Assembly: GCA_035623985.1 (NCBI GenBank)
Contig: DASPSJ010000001.1
Coordinates: 1-64,000 of the forward strand
DNA from: DAHUYF01 sp035623985
GTDB lineage: Bacteria; Pseudomonadota; Alphaproteobacteria; ATCC43930; CGMCC-115725
DNA length: 64,000 nt
Direction of reading: 5' to 3'
Under the pieces are notes generated by a model, which saw only the letters and a program-made list of their open reading frames with translations, did no database searches and was not told the DNA's origin. The position numbers were made by a program, and so were the translations under genes. Shown piece after piece: positions 51,961 through 62,951 of the stretch; position 1 is the stretch's first letter; each line of letters opens with the position of its first letter.

Positions 51961-52380
51961 TTACGGAAGATGGTTAATGCGTTCTATCTCGATGCCGACG
52001 CTCGCGACATCGGGGTAGACCTCGAGCTTCTCGATTCGCACGCGCGCAACGCGGATGCGGGCATCAGCGAGGCACATCTCGGCAATGCGTTCGGCCAGGG
52101 TCTCTAGCAGGTTGACGTGACCGCCCGCGGCAAGCCGGCGGATGCCGCTGACGATTTCGTCGTAGCAGACGACGTTGCGCAGATCGTCGGCGATCGGCTC
52201 CTCCTCCTCGCGCGCGGCGAGATCGAGATTGATGCGCACGCGCTGGCGCGTGCCGCGCTCGTGGCGGAAGACGCCGATCTCGCAGTGCAGCACGAGATCG
52301 CGGACGAGAATCCGACGGAAACCGGCGGTCTTGCCGCCATCAAAAGCGCGGCCGGCGGGACGGAGATCGGTGTCGCTCAT
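51961..52380 (-). CDS. folB: dihydroneopterin aldolase
   Basis: A 139-residue folate-pathway enzyme. Typical segments: ILVRDLVLHCEIGVFRHERGTRQRVRINLDL, the NVVCYDEIVSGIRRLAAGGHVNLLETLAERIAEMCL region with the active-site Glu, and VRIEKLEVYPDVASVGIEIER. A short N-terminal extension (about 20 residues) is not conserved. It follows a pteridine-reductase-like SDR by 9 nt, which fits a shared role in pterin metabolism. Confidence 0.93.
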   Translation of the reverse strand: MSDTDLRPAGRAFDGGKTAGFRRILVRDLVLHCEIGVFRHERGTRQRVRINLDLAAREEEEPIADDLRNVVCYDEIVSGIRRLAAGGHVNLLETLAERIAEMCLADARIRVARVRIEKLEVYPDVASVGIEIERINHLP

Positions 52381-52389
52381 GATCGCTTT

Positions 52390-53166
52390 CTATTCCTCCA
52401 CCGCCCGGTCCGCGGAGGCTTGTGCCCAGCCGAGATGTTGGCCGCCGTCGAGAGCGATCATCTGACCGGTCATGGCCGGCGCCGACAAGATGAATCGCAC
52501 GGCGGCGGCGATCTCTTCCGGGGTGGTGCCGCGCTGGAGCGGCATCGTTGCCTGTTGACGGCGGAACTGAAGCTCGCTCTGGCGCTGGCTCGGCAGGGTA
52601 GGGCCGGGACCGATGCCGTTGACGCGAATGCGCGGCGCCAAGGCCAGCGCCAGGCTCTGCGTCAGGCACCACAGCGCCGCCTTGCTCAAGGTATAGGAGA
52701 TGAAATAAGGCGTCAGGTTCCAGACGCGCTCATCGAGAATGTTGACGATGACGCCGTCGGCCGCCGCCGGCAGGGCGCGCGCGAAATGCTGCATCAGCAC
52801 GAAAGGGGCGCGCAAGTTGGCCTCGAGATGCCGGTCCCAGCTCGCGCGCGTTGCGTCGAGCGCGGTATCGTTCTCGAAGACCGAAGCATTGTTCACCAGC
52901 AGGCCGAGGGGCCCCAGCGCCTCGCCTGCGCGCGGCAACAGCGTCTCGACCTCCACTTCGCGCGTGAGGTCGGCGGCGATAGCAATGGCACGACCGCCTC
53001 TCGCGGCAATCTCCTGCACCACCGCTTCCGCCTCGGCGCGCGAGCGGCGGTAATGCACCGCCACCGCCCAGCCCTCGCCGCCCAGCATCAGCGCAATGGC
53101 GCGGCCGATACGCCTGCCGCCGCCGGTCACCAGTGCCGCCTTCGGATAGGCCGGGCTTGCAATCAT
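52390..53166 (-). CDS. pteridine-reductase-like short-chain dehydrogenase (FolM type)
   Basis: A 258-residue SDR with the TGGGRRIG cofactor motif (about 14-21), in which the Arg-Arg pair marks the pteridine reductase/FolM subgroup. NNASVFEND replaces the common NAG motif; catalytic Tyr and Lys are in YTLSKAAL. The location next to folB supports reduction of dihydrobiopterin or dihydromonapterin. General SDR function is certain, substrate is inferred. Confidence 0.85.
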   Translation of the reverse strand: MIASPAYPKAALVTGGGRRIGRAIALMLGGEGWAVAVHYRRSRAEAEAVVQEIAARGGRAIAIAADLTREVEVETLLPRAGEALGPLGLLVNNASVFENDTALDATRASWDRHLEANLRAPFVLMQHFARALPAAADGVIVNILDERVWNLTPYFISYTLSKAALWCLTQSLALALAPRIRVNGIGPGPTLPSQRQSELQFRRQQATMPLQRGTTPEEIAAAVRFILSAPAMTGQMIALDGGQHLGWAQASADRAVEE

Positions 53167-55326
<2,160 letters not shown>

Positions 55327-55534
55327 GCCGCTAAGATAAAGGCTGCGCCCCAGGGACGCCAGAGGACCCTTGCACGCTGCGGCATATGACGGGAGGAGCG
55401 CCCGGCAACCCCAGGCGACCCGAGACCGCGGCGAGCAAGAATATATGGACGTCCGGTGATCGGCGGTTTCTTTGTTTCCTTTTCCGCGCCTGGGATGAAA
55501 TGCCGAAAACCGCGCAATTCATTGCCCGACCTTC

Positions 55535-55558
55535 GCGCGACGCGGTTGCGCGACGCGG
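55535..55558 (+). repeat. 11-bp direct repeat upstream of aspC
   Basis: GCGCGACGCGG occurs twice (55535-55545 and 55548-55558) with 2 nt between, a 13-bp period. The second copy overlaps TTGCGC, a possible -35 for aspC with TAGCTT 17 nt later. Either a regulator site or a slipped duplication. The rest of the 55327-55609 gap shows no gene. Confidence 0.45.
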
Positions 55559-55609
55559 GTCTTGGCATTAGCTTAGGCGCTGTCACCCTCCAATTCCGGT
55601 AGCGTCACC

Positions 55610-56812
55610 ATGCCTTTTCTCGCCGACCGCCTGTCGCGCATCAAGCCGTCCGCGACCCTCGCCATGACCAAGCTGGCGCTGGAGATGAAAGCGGCCGGCC
55701 GCGACGTCATCAGCCTCAGCGCCGGCGAGCCGGATTTCGACACGCCCGAGAACATTCGCGCGGCGGCGATTCGCGCCATCCAGTCCGGCCAGACGCGCTA
55801 CACCGCGGTCGACGGCACGCCGGAGCTGAAAAAGGCGGTCGCCGCCAAATTCAAGCGCGAGAACGGCCTCGACTACGCGCCGGCGCAGATCATCGTCGGC
55901 ACCGGCGGCAAGCAGGTGCTGTTCAACGCGCTGCTGGCGACGCTGAACCCGGACGATGAGGTGGTCATTCCGGCGCCCTATTGGGTCTCCTATCCCGATA
56001 TCGTGCTGGTCGCCGAGGGCACGCCGGTGGCGGTGCAATGTCCGCAGAACAACGGCTTCAAGATACGCGCCGAGGATCTCGAAGAGGCGATCACGCGCAA
56101 GACCAAATGGCTCATCCTCAACTCGCCCTCCAACCCGACCGGCGCGGCCTATACCGCGGCGGAGCTGCGCGCGCTCGCCGACGTGCTGCTGCGCCATCCC
56201 GATGTCTGGGTGCTGGCCGACGACATGTACGAGCATCTGGTCTATGACGATTTCAAGTTCACCACCATCGCGCAGATCGAGCCGAAGCTCTATCCGCGCA
56301 CGCTGACCTTGAACGGCGTCTCCAAGGCCTATTGCATGACCGGCTGGCGCATCGGCTTTGCCGGCGGCCCAACGGAACTGATCAAGGCGATGACGACGCT
56401 GCAGTCGCAATCGACCTCGAATCCGAGTTCGATCAGCCAGGCGGCGTCGGTCGAGGCGCTGAACGGGCCGAAGGACTTCATCCCCAAGCACAATGCCAGC
56501 TTCAAGGCGCGGCGCGACCTGGTGGTGGAGCTGCTGAACCGCGCCCCGGGCCTGTATTGCCCGCGGCCGGAGGGCGCGTTCTATGTCTATCCCTCCTGCG
56601 CCGGGACGATCGGCAAGCGCACGCCCAAAGGCAAGGTGATCGAGAACGACACGGATTTCGTCGAGTATCTCCTCGAGGCCGAAGGTGTGGCGGTGGTGCA
56701 GGGCGTGGCCTTCGGCCTCTCGCCGCATTTCCGTATCTCCTACGCGACCTCGACCGAGGCGCTCACCGAGGCGTGCAAGCGCATCCAGCGCGCCTGCGCC
56801 GCGCTCAAGTGA
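55610..56812 (+). CDS. aspC: aspartate aminotransferase (class I)
   Basis: A 400-residue PLP enzyme that interconverts aspartate and oxaloacetate, of the Ib subgroup common in alphaproteobacteria. Motifs: ISLSAGEPDFDTPENI, TRYTAVDGTPELKKAV, NSPSNPTGAAY, ADDMYEHLVYDDFKF and Lys in LNGVSKAYCMTGWRIGFAGG. Length is as expected. GGTAGCGTCACC before the ATG is a poor ribosome-binding site. A GNAT gene starts 1 nt after the stop. Confidence 0.95.
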   Translation: MPFLADRLSRIKPSATLAMTKLALEMKAAGRDVISLSAGEPDFDTPENIRAAAIRAIQSGQTRYTAVDGTPELKKAVAAKFKRENGLDYAPAQIIVGTGGKQVLFNALLATLNPDDEVVIPAPYWVSYPDIVLVAEGTPVAVQCPQNNGFKIRAEDLEEAITRKTKWLILNSPSNPTGAAYTAAELRALADVLLRHPDVWVLADDMYEHLVYDDFKFTTIAQIEPKLYPRTLTLNGVSKAYCMTGWRIGFAGGPTELIKAMTTLQSQSTSNPSSISQAASVEALNGPKDFIPKHNASFKARRDLVVELLNRAPGLYCPRPEGAFYVYPSCAGTIGKRTPKGKVIENDTDFVEYLLEAEGVAVVQGVAFGLSPHFRISYATSTEALTEACKRIQRACAALK

Positions 56813-56813
56813 G

Positions 56814-57257
56814 GTGATCCGGCGCGCCCGCGCCGACGAGGTCGCCTGGATTGCCGCGACGATCGCCGCCGCCTTCAGTGTCTATGTCCCGCGGATGGGC
56901 CGGCTGCCCGCGCCGATGACCGCCGATCACGGCGCGCTGGTCGCTGCGGGCGAGGTGCATGTGCTGGAGGAGGCTGGCGGGCGGCTCGGCCTCATCGTGC
57001 AGCGCGCCGCCGCCGACCATCTCTACATCGACATCCTGGCGGTAGCACCCGAGGCGCAGCACCGGGGCGTCGGCCGGCGGCTGCTGGATTTTGCCGAGGC
57101 CGAAGCGCGCCGACTCGGCCTGCCGACGCTTCGGCTCTTCACCAACGCCAGCATGACCGAAAATCTGCGCTTCTATCCTCGGCTCGGCTTTCGTCCGATT
57201 GCGGCCCGCGTCGAGGACGGCTTCGATCGCATCTATTTCGAGAAGCGTCTCACCTGA
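56814..57257 (+). CDS. GNAT-family N-acetyltransferase
   Basis: A 147-residue acetyltransferase. The acetyl-CoA loop is LAVAPEAQHRGVGRRLLDFAEAEAR (about 79-103) and the C-terminal ENLRFYPRLGFRPI completes the fold. It starts at a GTG just after the aspC stop, so translation is probably coupled. Substrate unknown; the aspC linkage gives no firm hint. Confidence 0.88.
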   Translation: MIRRARADEVAWIAATIAAAFSVYVPRMGRLPAPMTADHGALVAAGEVHVLEEAGGRLGLIVQRAAADHLYIDILAVAPEAQHRGVGRRLLDFAEAEARRLGLPTLRLFTNASMTENLRFYPRLGFRPIAARVEDGFDRIYFEKRLT

Positions 57258-57428
57258 AACGCTTCTATGCGATTTGCATAGCGATCAGGCAGCATCCGCG
57301 GCGGAATTTCCATTGCGCCGCGATGACGGTCGCGCGAGCATGGCTGCTCTGAAGAGGCGTCGCCCGGGGGCGTGGCAGTCTCTCGCGCGCCGGCAACGAT
57401 GTCCGCTCTGGACGGGATGGAGGCGTGC

Positions 57429-59459
57429 ATGACCGACAGATCCGCCGGACCGCGCTGCGTCGCGCTGGTCGGGCCCTACCTCTCGGGCAAGACCAGCCTG
57501 CTCGAGGCGCTGCTCTTCGCCAGCGGCACGACCCACCGCCGCGGCACCGCCAAGGACGGCAACACGGTCGGCGACCATAGCGCTGAGGCGCGGGCGCGGC
57601 AGATGTCGACGGAACTCAACGTCGCCGCCGCTGGTTTTCTCGGCGATCCCTGGATCATCCTCGATTGCCCGGGATCGGTCGAACTCGCCTGGGAGGCACA
57701 AAACTCCCTCTTGGCCGCCGACGTGGCGGTCGTGGTCTGCGAGCCGGAAACGGAGCGGGTCCTCACTTTGAGCCCGCTCTTCAAGTTTCTGGACGACCAC
57801 CAGATCCCGCACATGGTCTTCATCAACAAGATGGACACCGCCAGCGCGCGCGTCAGCGAGGTACTGGCGGCGCTGCAATCGGTGTCGCAGAGGCCGCTGG
57901 TGCTGCGCCAGGTGCCGTTGCCCGATCCCGAGGGCAAGACGATCGGCTACGTCGATCTCGTCAGCGAACGCGCCTACAAGTACCGGCCCGGCCAAGCTTC
58001 CGATCTCATCAAGCTGCCCGACGACGTGCTCGAGGAAGAGCGGGTGACGCGCGCCGGCCTGATCGAGAAGCTCGCCGATTTCGACGACAAGCTGCTGGAG
58101 CAATTGCTCGAGGACGTGCAGCCTTCGAAGGATGAGATCTACCGCCACCTGACGCAGAATTTGAGCGCCGATCGCATCGTGCCCGTCTTCCTCGGCTCGG
58201 CGCTGCTGGATCACGGCGTGCGTCGCTTGTGGAAGGCGCTACGCCACGAGACGCCCGGCGTGGCGCAGGCCGCCGCTCGGCTGGGGCTTCCCGCCCAGAG
58301 CAAGGAAACAGTGGCGCAGGTGATCAAGACCTATCACGCGCCGCATTCCGGCAAACTGTCCCTGGCTCGCATCTGGAGCGGCCAGGTGACCGACGGCATG
58401 AGCCTCGGCGGCGTGCGCGTCGCCGGCGTCCTGCGCCTCACGGGCGCGCATCAGGAGAAGCTCGCCGCCGCCCAGGCGGGCGACGTCGTGGCGCTGGCGC
58501 GCATGGAAGGCGTTCTCACCGGCGCGGTGCTGGCCACCGGCACGGCCCCGCAGCTACCGCGGCCGCCGCTGCCGAAACCGGTCTATGGCTTGGCGCTCGC
58601 CGCCGAGAAACGCGCCGACGACGTCAAGCTGACGCCCATGATCGCCAAGCTCATCGAAGAGGATCCGACGCTTCATCTTGAGCAGAATGCCGAGCTGCAG
58701 GAGATGGTGCTGTGGGGCCAAGGCGACATCCACCTGCAGATCGCCATAGACCGGCTGCGCAACAAGTACAATCTGCCGGTGACCGCGCGCAAGCCGCAAG
58801 TGCCTTACAAGGAGACGATCCGCAAGGGTACGGCGCAGCATGCGCGCTTCAAGCGCCAGTCGGGCGGCCACGGCCAGTTCGCTGACATCCAGATCGAGGT
58901 GAAACCGTTGCCGCGCGGCACCGGCCACACCTTTATCGATGCGGTGGTGGGCGGCGCCATCCCGCGCAACTACATCCCGGCGGTGGAGGACGGCGTCAAC
59001 GATTTCCTGCGCCATGGACCCTTGGGTTTCCCGGTGGTGGACGTGTCGGTGACCCTGGTCACAGGCCAGTTCCATGCCGTCGACAGCTCGGACCAGGCCT
59101 TCAAGACCTGCGCCCGTATGGCGATGAGCGAAGCCATGCCGAAATGCGATCCGGTGCTGCTCGAGCCCATCCACCATGTCGACATCTCGGTGCCGAACGC
59201 CTTCACCTCGCGCGTGCAGCGGGTTATCTCTGGCCGGCGCGGCCAGATCCTCGGCTATGACGCCAAGCCCGGCTGGGATGGTTGGGACGTGGTGACGTCG
59301 CAACTGCCGCAGGCCGAGTTGCACGACCTCATCGTCGAGCTGCGTTCGGTCACCTTGGGGGTCGCGACCTATACTGACCGCTTCGACCATCTGCAGGAGC
59401 TCACCGGCAAGCTCGCGGAGCGGGCGATGGCGGGGCGCGGCGAGCAGGCGGCGCAGTAA
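57429..59459 (+). CDS. elongation factor G-like GTPase (divergent paralogue)
   Basis: A 676-residue EF-G homologue with G domain, beta domain, and domains III-V (including GGHGQFADIQIEVKPLP and VSVTLVTGQFHAVDSSDQAF of domain IV). The GTPase motifs are altered: P-loop GPYLSGKTS (15-23) without the His-Ile-Asp-Ala of canonical EF-G, DCPG (79-82) instead of DTPGH, and NKMD (133-136) intact. Such EF-G-like proteins are widespread and may not act in normal translocation. GGAGG lies 5 nt before the chosen ATG. Solitary, not with rpsL/rpsG/tuf genes. Confidence 0.9.
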   Translation: MTDRSAGPRCVALVGPYLSGKTSLLEALLFASGTTHRRGTAKDGNTVGDHSAEARARQMSTELNVAAAGFLGDPWIILDCPGSVELAWEAQNSLLAADVAVVVCEPETERVLTLSPLFKFLDDHQIPHMVFINKMDTASARVSEVLAALQSVSQRPLVLRQVPLPDPEGKTIGYVDLVSERAYKYRPGQASDLIKLPDDVLEEERVTRAGLIEKLADFDDKLLEQLLEDVQPSKDEIYRHLTQNLSADRIVPVFLGSALLDHGVRRLWKALRHETPGVAQAAARLGLPAQSKETVAQVIKTYHAPHSGKLSLARIWSGQVTDGMSLGGVRVAGVLRLTGAHQEKLAAAQAGDVVALARMEGVLTGAVLATGTAPQLPRPPLPKPVYGLALAAEKRADDVKLTPMIAKLIEEDPTLHLEQNAELQEMVLWGQGDIHLQIAIDRLRNKYNLPVTARKPQVPYKETIRKGTAQHARFKRQSGGHGQFADIQIEVKPLPRGTGHTFIDAVVGGAIPRNYIPAVEDGVNDFLRHGPLGFPVVDVSVTLVTGQFHAVDSSDQAFKTCARMAMSEAMPKCDPVLLEPIHHVDISVPNAFTSRVQRVISGRRGQILGYDAKPGWDGWDVVTSQLPQAELHDLIVELRSVTLGVATYTDRFDHLQELTGKLAERAMAGRGEQAAQ

Positions 59460-59580
59460 CCTTCTTACGCCGCGAGCGAACCTCCCGTTGCGGCCTGCCA
59501 TCGCGCGAGCGTGATTTGCGCCTCCCTCCGACGGGCGCTATCTGGCGCGTCAAGGGTCGACAGGCGACGAGGAGAGCATC

Positions 59581-60549
59581 ATGTTGATCAGGCGCAAGCG
59601 CGGCTGGGAGCTGCGCGAGAGCGAGGCCACCCCTGAGGCGCTGTTCCGCGATCGCCGTCGCATCGTGCAGGCGATGGGCATGGGCGCGCTGGTGGTTGCC
59701 GCGGCGCCGAGCAGCGGCGTGCTCGCCGCGACGCCTCCGGCCGATCCCTCCGCCGGCCTCTATCCCGCCAAGCGCAACGAGCGCTACACCCTCGATCGGC
59801 CGATCACCGACGAGAAGCTCGCCACCACCTACAACAATTTCTACGAATACGGCTCGCAGAAGACGATTGCCGAGGATGCGCAGGAACTGCCGATTCGGCC
59901 GTGGAGCGTGACCATCGACGGAATGGTCGAAAAGCCGATGACGCTCGCCATGGACGATCTTTTGAAGCGCGTCAGCCTCGAAGAGCGGCTCTACCGCCAT
60001 CGCTGCGTCGAGGCCTGGTCGATGGCCGTGCCGTGGACCGGCTTCCCGCTGAAGACTCTGGTCGACATGGCGCAGCCGCTCGGCTCGGCCAAGTATCTGC
60101 GCATGGAAACCTTCGAGAATCCGAAAGTCGCCCCGGGCCAGAAGCAGTTCTGGTATCCCTGGCCCTATGTCGAGGGGGTGACCATGGCCGAGGCGGTCAA
60201 TGAGCTCGCCTTCCTCGTCACCGGCATGTATGGCAAGCCGGTGCCGCGCCAGGACGGTGCGCCGCTGCGCCTGGCGCTGCCGTGGAAATACGGCTTCAAA
60301 TCGATCAAGTCGATTGTGAAATTCACCTTCACCGACAAGCGGCCGGTGAGCTTCTGGGAAAAATTGCAGAGCAGCGAGTACGGCTTCTGGGCCAATGTGA
60401 ACCCCGATGTGCCGCATCCGCGCTGGAGCCAGGCGACCGAACGGCTCCTTGGCGGCGACGGACGGCGGCCGACGCTGCTCTATAACGGCTATGGCGAATA
60501 CGTCGCTGGACTTTATCAGGGGCTCGAGGGCGAACGCCTGTTCACGTAA
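59581..60549 (+). CDS. msrP: protein-methionine-sulfoxide reductase catalytic subunit MsrP
   Basis: A 322-residue periplasmic molybdoenzyme that repairs oxidised methionines in envelope proteins. Twin-arginine signal RDRRRIVQAMGMG (about 23-35), molybdenum ligand Cys142 in YRHRCVEAWSMAVPW, and FWYPWPYVEGVTMAEA, LPWKYGFKSIKSIV of the sulfite-oxidase fold. GAGGAGAG precedes the ATG. Its usual haem partner MsrQ is not adjacent, so the electron donor is encoded elsewhere or differs. The moa/moe/mob genes in this window could supply its cofactor. Confidence 0.94.
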   Translation: MLIRRKRGWELRESEATPEALFRDRRRIVQAMGMGALVVAAAPSSGVLAATPPADPSAGLYPAKRNERYTLDRPITDEKLATTYNNFYEYGSQKTIAEDAQELPIRPWSVTIDGMVEKPMTLAMDDLLKRVSLEERLYRHRCVEAWSMAVPWTGFPLKTLVDMAQPLGSAKYLRMETFENPKVAPGQKQFWYPWPYVEGVTMAEAVNELAFLVTGMYGKPVPRQDGAPLRLALPWKYGFKSIKSIVKFTFTDKRPVSFWEKLQSSEYGFWANVNPDVPHPRWSQATERLLGGDGRRPTLLYNGYGEYVAGLYQGLEGERLFT

Positions 60550-60829
60550 GCCGTGCCCCCGACGAGTCGGGGATGCAAAGCGACGAGATCGCCGGGATGG
60601 TCTCCTGTGGAGCGGGAAAAGAACGCCGCGCGCGCCGTTTCCTTCTCCTGGGATGAGCCGGAAGAAGCCGCTTTCCGAGTCGCCGTCGCGGCGTGACGCT
60701 CGGCAAAGCGTTTTCCGAAAAAAAGTCGCATGCCGAGGGCGAATAAGGCCGAGTCGCTGCCGTTCTGCGCTTTGCAGAGCTGTGCCGCACGATTAAGATG
60801 CGCGCGGTTTTTCGTCTCGGAGGAACAGG
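60550..60829. other. gene-free stretch after msrP
   Basis: About 280 nt with no supportable gene. No msrQ remnant was recognised. AGGAGG-like GGAGGAACAGG just before 60830 is the ribosome-binding site of the next gene. Confidence 0.4.
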
Positions 60830-61069
60830 ATGCAGGCACGTCTCGGCTTCAGCGTGATCGCCATCGGCTTATTGCTGTCGGCTTGCGGCAGCACGACCGG
60901 CGATCGCGCGGTGAGCGGCGCTGGCATTGGCGCAGCCGCCGGCGCGGTCGGCGGCGCGTTGATCGGTATACCGCTCGCCGGCGCCGCCGTCGGCGCCGCC
61001 GCGGGCGGCGCGATCGGTGCGGCGACGACGCCGTCGCAGGTCGATCTCGGAAAGCCCGTATGGAAGTGA
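60830..61069 (+). CDS. glycine-zipper domain lipoprotein
   Basis: A 79-residue predicted outer-membrane lipoprotein: hydrophobic signal ending LLSAC (Cys19), then a Gly/Ala-rich zipper (GAGIGAAAGAVGGALIG, AAVGAAAGGAIGAAT) that could form two packed membrane helices. Similar small proteins (OsmB, SlyB-like) respond to envelope stress. GGAGGAACAGG gives a good start. It is a single gene. Confidence 0.85.
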   Translation: MQARLGFSVIAIGLLLSACGSTTGDRAVSGAGIGAAAGAVGGALIGIPLAGAAVGAAAGGAIGAATTPSQVDLGKPVWK

Positions 61070-61284
61070 GCTGCGTGCTGGTTTGATGGCGCTCCGCGGC
61101 TGATCGCGGCGTTTCAGCGGCGCAGGGGAAGAGGTGGACGCAACCATGGCCGGAAGGTCCATGGGCGCGCCGGAGTGAGCCTGACGATCCGCGACGGCTT
61201 GGTGTCCTTGGGCTTTGCATCGTTCGTAGCGAGGATCTGCTGCTTGCTGGGGCAGCACCGGCGTCTGAAACACACTCCTTTCCT

Positions 61285-61449
61285 TCAGGTCGTGAAGGAG
61301 AGCGCGTAGATCTGATCGAGCGTCGCTTGGTCGATCTGCCTGATGACCAAGCCTGCGAGCAAGGCGATCAACAGGAAAAGGGCAACGACCGACAGCCCTG
61401 CCGCCAAGTTCCGCGGCTCCATGGGACGGTCCTGAGTTCCGATTGACAT
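61285..61449 (-). CDS. small single-helix membrane protein
   Basis: A 54-residue protein with one strong hydrophobic helix (LSVVALFLLIALLAGLVI). AGGAG lies 6 nt before the chosen ATG, which is better placed than the first ATG in the frame. It is divergent from a LysR regulator and shares its control region. Function unknown; the regulator may act on it. Confidence 0.6.
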   Translation of the reverse strand: MSIGTQDRPMEPRNLAAGLSVVALFLLIALLAGLVIRQIDQATLDQIYALSFTT

Positions 61450-61512
61450 GCGTGGCTCCTGATCCACGGGGAGTGGGCGCAAGCCTCTACCGTGTTCAGG
61501 ATATGAGGCGCT

Positions 61513-61533
61513 TGCATTAAGAAGAAAAATGCA
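61513..61533 (+). promoter_or_regulatory. inverted repeat in the LysR divergent region
   Basis: TGCATT (61513-61518) and AATGCA (61528-61533) form a perfect 6-bp-arm inverted repeat with 9-nt spacer, between the small membrane protein gene and the LysR gene. Its position fits an autoregulatory LysR site, though the spacing differs from the common T-N11-A box. An in-frame ATG within it is unlikely to be a start. Confidence 0.4.
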
Positions 61534-61570
61534 TAATTCTATACGTATCGTTCAGAAAAACCGTATGGTC

Positions 61571-62461
61571 ATGCAGATCAACCTCGATATGGATGTGTTG
61601 CGCACGCTGGTAACTGCGCAGGAATTGGGTGGGCTGAACCGTGCCGCGCGGCGGGTGGGGCGGTCCCAATCGGCCGTCAGCCAGCAACTCCGCAAGCTCG
61701 AGGAGCAAGCCGGCCAAGCTCTCTTCCGCAGGCAAGGCCGCGGCTTGGCACTCACCGAGGCGGGCGACCTGGTGCTGCGTTATGCCCGGCGGATTCTCGA
61801 GCTTAACGATGAGGCGATCGCCGCCATACGTGGCGTAGCGATGGGAGGGGCGGTACGCTTCGGCATGCCCAGCGACTTCGCTGAAACTTGGCTACCGGCA
61901 GCGTTGGGCCGCTTCAAGCGGGCCTACCCCTCGGTGCGCATCGAGGCGAGCGTCGACCGCAACACTGCGCTGTTGGATCGGCTGGAGACCGGCCAACTCG
62001 ATCTGGTTCTGGCATTCGAGCGCGCGCCGCGAGCGGAAGCAGAGCGGCTTGCAACCATGCCGATGGTCTGGATCGGCCGCGAAGCGGTGGAACGGCGCAT
62101 CGTGGAGGAGCCGGTGCCGCTGGTGCTGTTCGAGCCGCCTTGCCTCTTTCGCACGGCTGCGGTCGCTGCGCTCGATGCGGCCGGGGTACGCTGGCGCGTC
62201 GCCTTTACCAGCCCAAGCCTGGCGGGGTTGTGGGCGGCGATTGATGCCGGTCTCGGCGTCACCGTGCGCACGGCCTCGAGCCGGCCGTCGCATCTCGCCG
62301 TGCTCGATCGGGCGGTAGGCTGGCCCGATCTGCCGTCGACCTGTCTTTCGCTGTATACCGCCGGGCGCAGTTTGTCGCCGGCCGCCAACCGCCTCAAAGA
62401 CATCCTGGTGGATACCGTGCCGGGGAGCCTGACCGCGGTGCACCCGCCGGCCGACGCTTAG
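61571..62461 (+). CDS. LysR-family transcriptional regulator
   Basis: A 296-residue regulator: helix-turn-helix (LRTLVTAQELGGLNRAARRVGRSQSAVSQQLRKLEEQAG, about 9-47) and a substrate-binding co-inducer domain (from about 85). I chose the ATG giving the usual five to eight residues before the HTH; an ATG at 61565 is equal, and the one at 61529 lies in a probable operator. No ribosome-binding site is clear. Targets may include the divergent small membrane gene; effector unknown. Confidence 0.88.
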   Translation: MQINLDMDVLRTLVTAQELGGLNRAARRVGRSQSAVSQQLRKLEEQAGQALFRRQGRGLALTEAGDLVLRYARRILELNDEAIAAIRGVAMGGAVRFGMPSDFAETWLPAALGRFKRAYPSVRIEASVDRNTALLDRLETGQLDLVLAFERAPRAEAERLATMPMVWIGREAVERRIVEEPVPLVLFEPPCLFRTAAVAALDAAGVRWRVAFTSPSLAGLWAAIDAGLGVTVRTASSRPSHLAVLDRAVGWPDLPSTCLSLYTAGRSLSPAANRLKDILVDTVPGSLTAVHPPADA

Positions 62462-62880
62462 CGCCGATAGGGGTAGCAGCGCGCGCGATCGAGATTGAGG
62501 CCGAAATGATCGGCCAGCGCGCGGATCGCGGCACCGTGCTCGGCGTAGGGATCGCTGTTGGCGGTGCCGACGATGATCGGCCTGAAGCCGTGATCTTCCT
62601 GTCCGCCGGGCGGCAGCATGGCGGTGACAAGCGCCTTGCCCTCCCCGTCGCGCAGCGTCAGAAACAGCGGCATGACGCGCTGAAGATGCGCTTTGAGGCC
62701 GATCTCCTGCTCGATGAAGTTCCGCGAGGGTGGTGCGAAGCTCTGCTTGGCCTTTGCCGTCTCCTGGCGGAAGAATTTCTCCACCGCGTGACGCATGGTC
62801 TGGGACTCGTCGATGGCCTCGGCCTCGGTCTCGATCCGGAACCAGGTCTTGCCGTCCGGTGCGTCACAAACGTAATACAT
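62458..62880 (-). CDS. hypothetical protein
   Basis: A 140-residue protein I do not recognise. It starts MYYVCDAPDGKTWFRIETEAEA with no signal or membrane segment, and contains FIEQEIGLKAHLQRVMPLFLTLRDGEGKALVTAMLPPGG and a final HFGLNLDRARCYPYRR. Composition is normal for the window and the frame is intact. It overlaps the end of the convergent LysR gene by 4 nt and is divergent from the next SDR gene. Confidence 0.7.
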   Translation of the reverse strand: MYYVCDAPDGKTWFRIETEAEAIDESQTMRHAVEKFFRQETAKAKQSFAPPSRNFIEQEIGLKAHLQRVMPLFLTLRDGEGKALVTAMLPPGGQEDHGFRPIIVGTANSDPYAEHGAAIRALADHFGLNLDRARCYPYRR

Positions 62881-62951
62881 GCATCCTCCCGCGCTTCCCT
62901 CTAGAAATTGGGCGCTCGAGCCGCTCGCGGCAAGCGGCAGGAGGGGGGAGA

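Noticed and set aside
55327..55609. Search for an SOS (LexA) box upstream of uvrB, and likewise before uvrC
   Set aside because: No GTTC-N7-GTTC or CTGT-N8-ACAG pattern was found by eye in either region.
60516..60839. 107-codon minus-strand frame after msrP
   Set aside because: Overlaps the msrP end, lacks start context, and has no recognisable family; I treat the stretch as non-coding.
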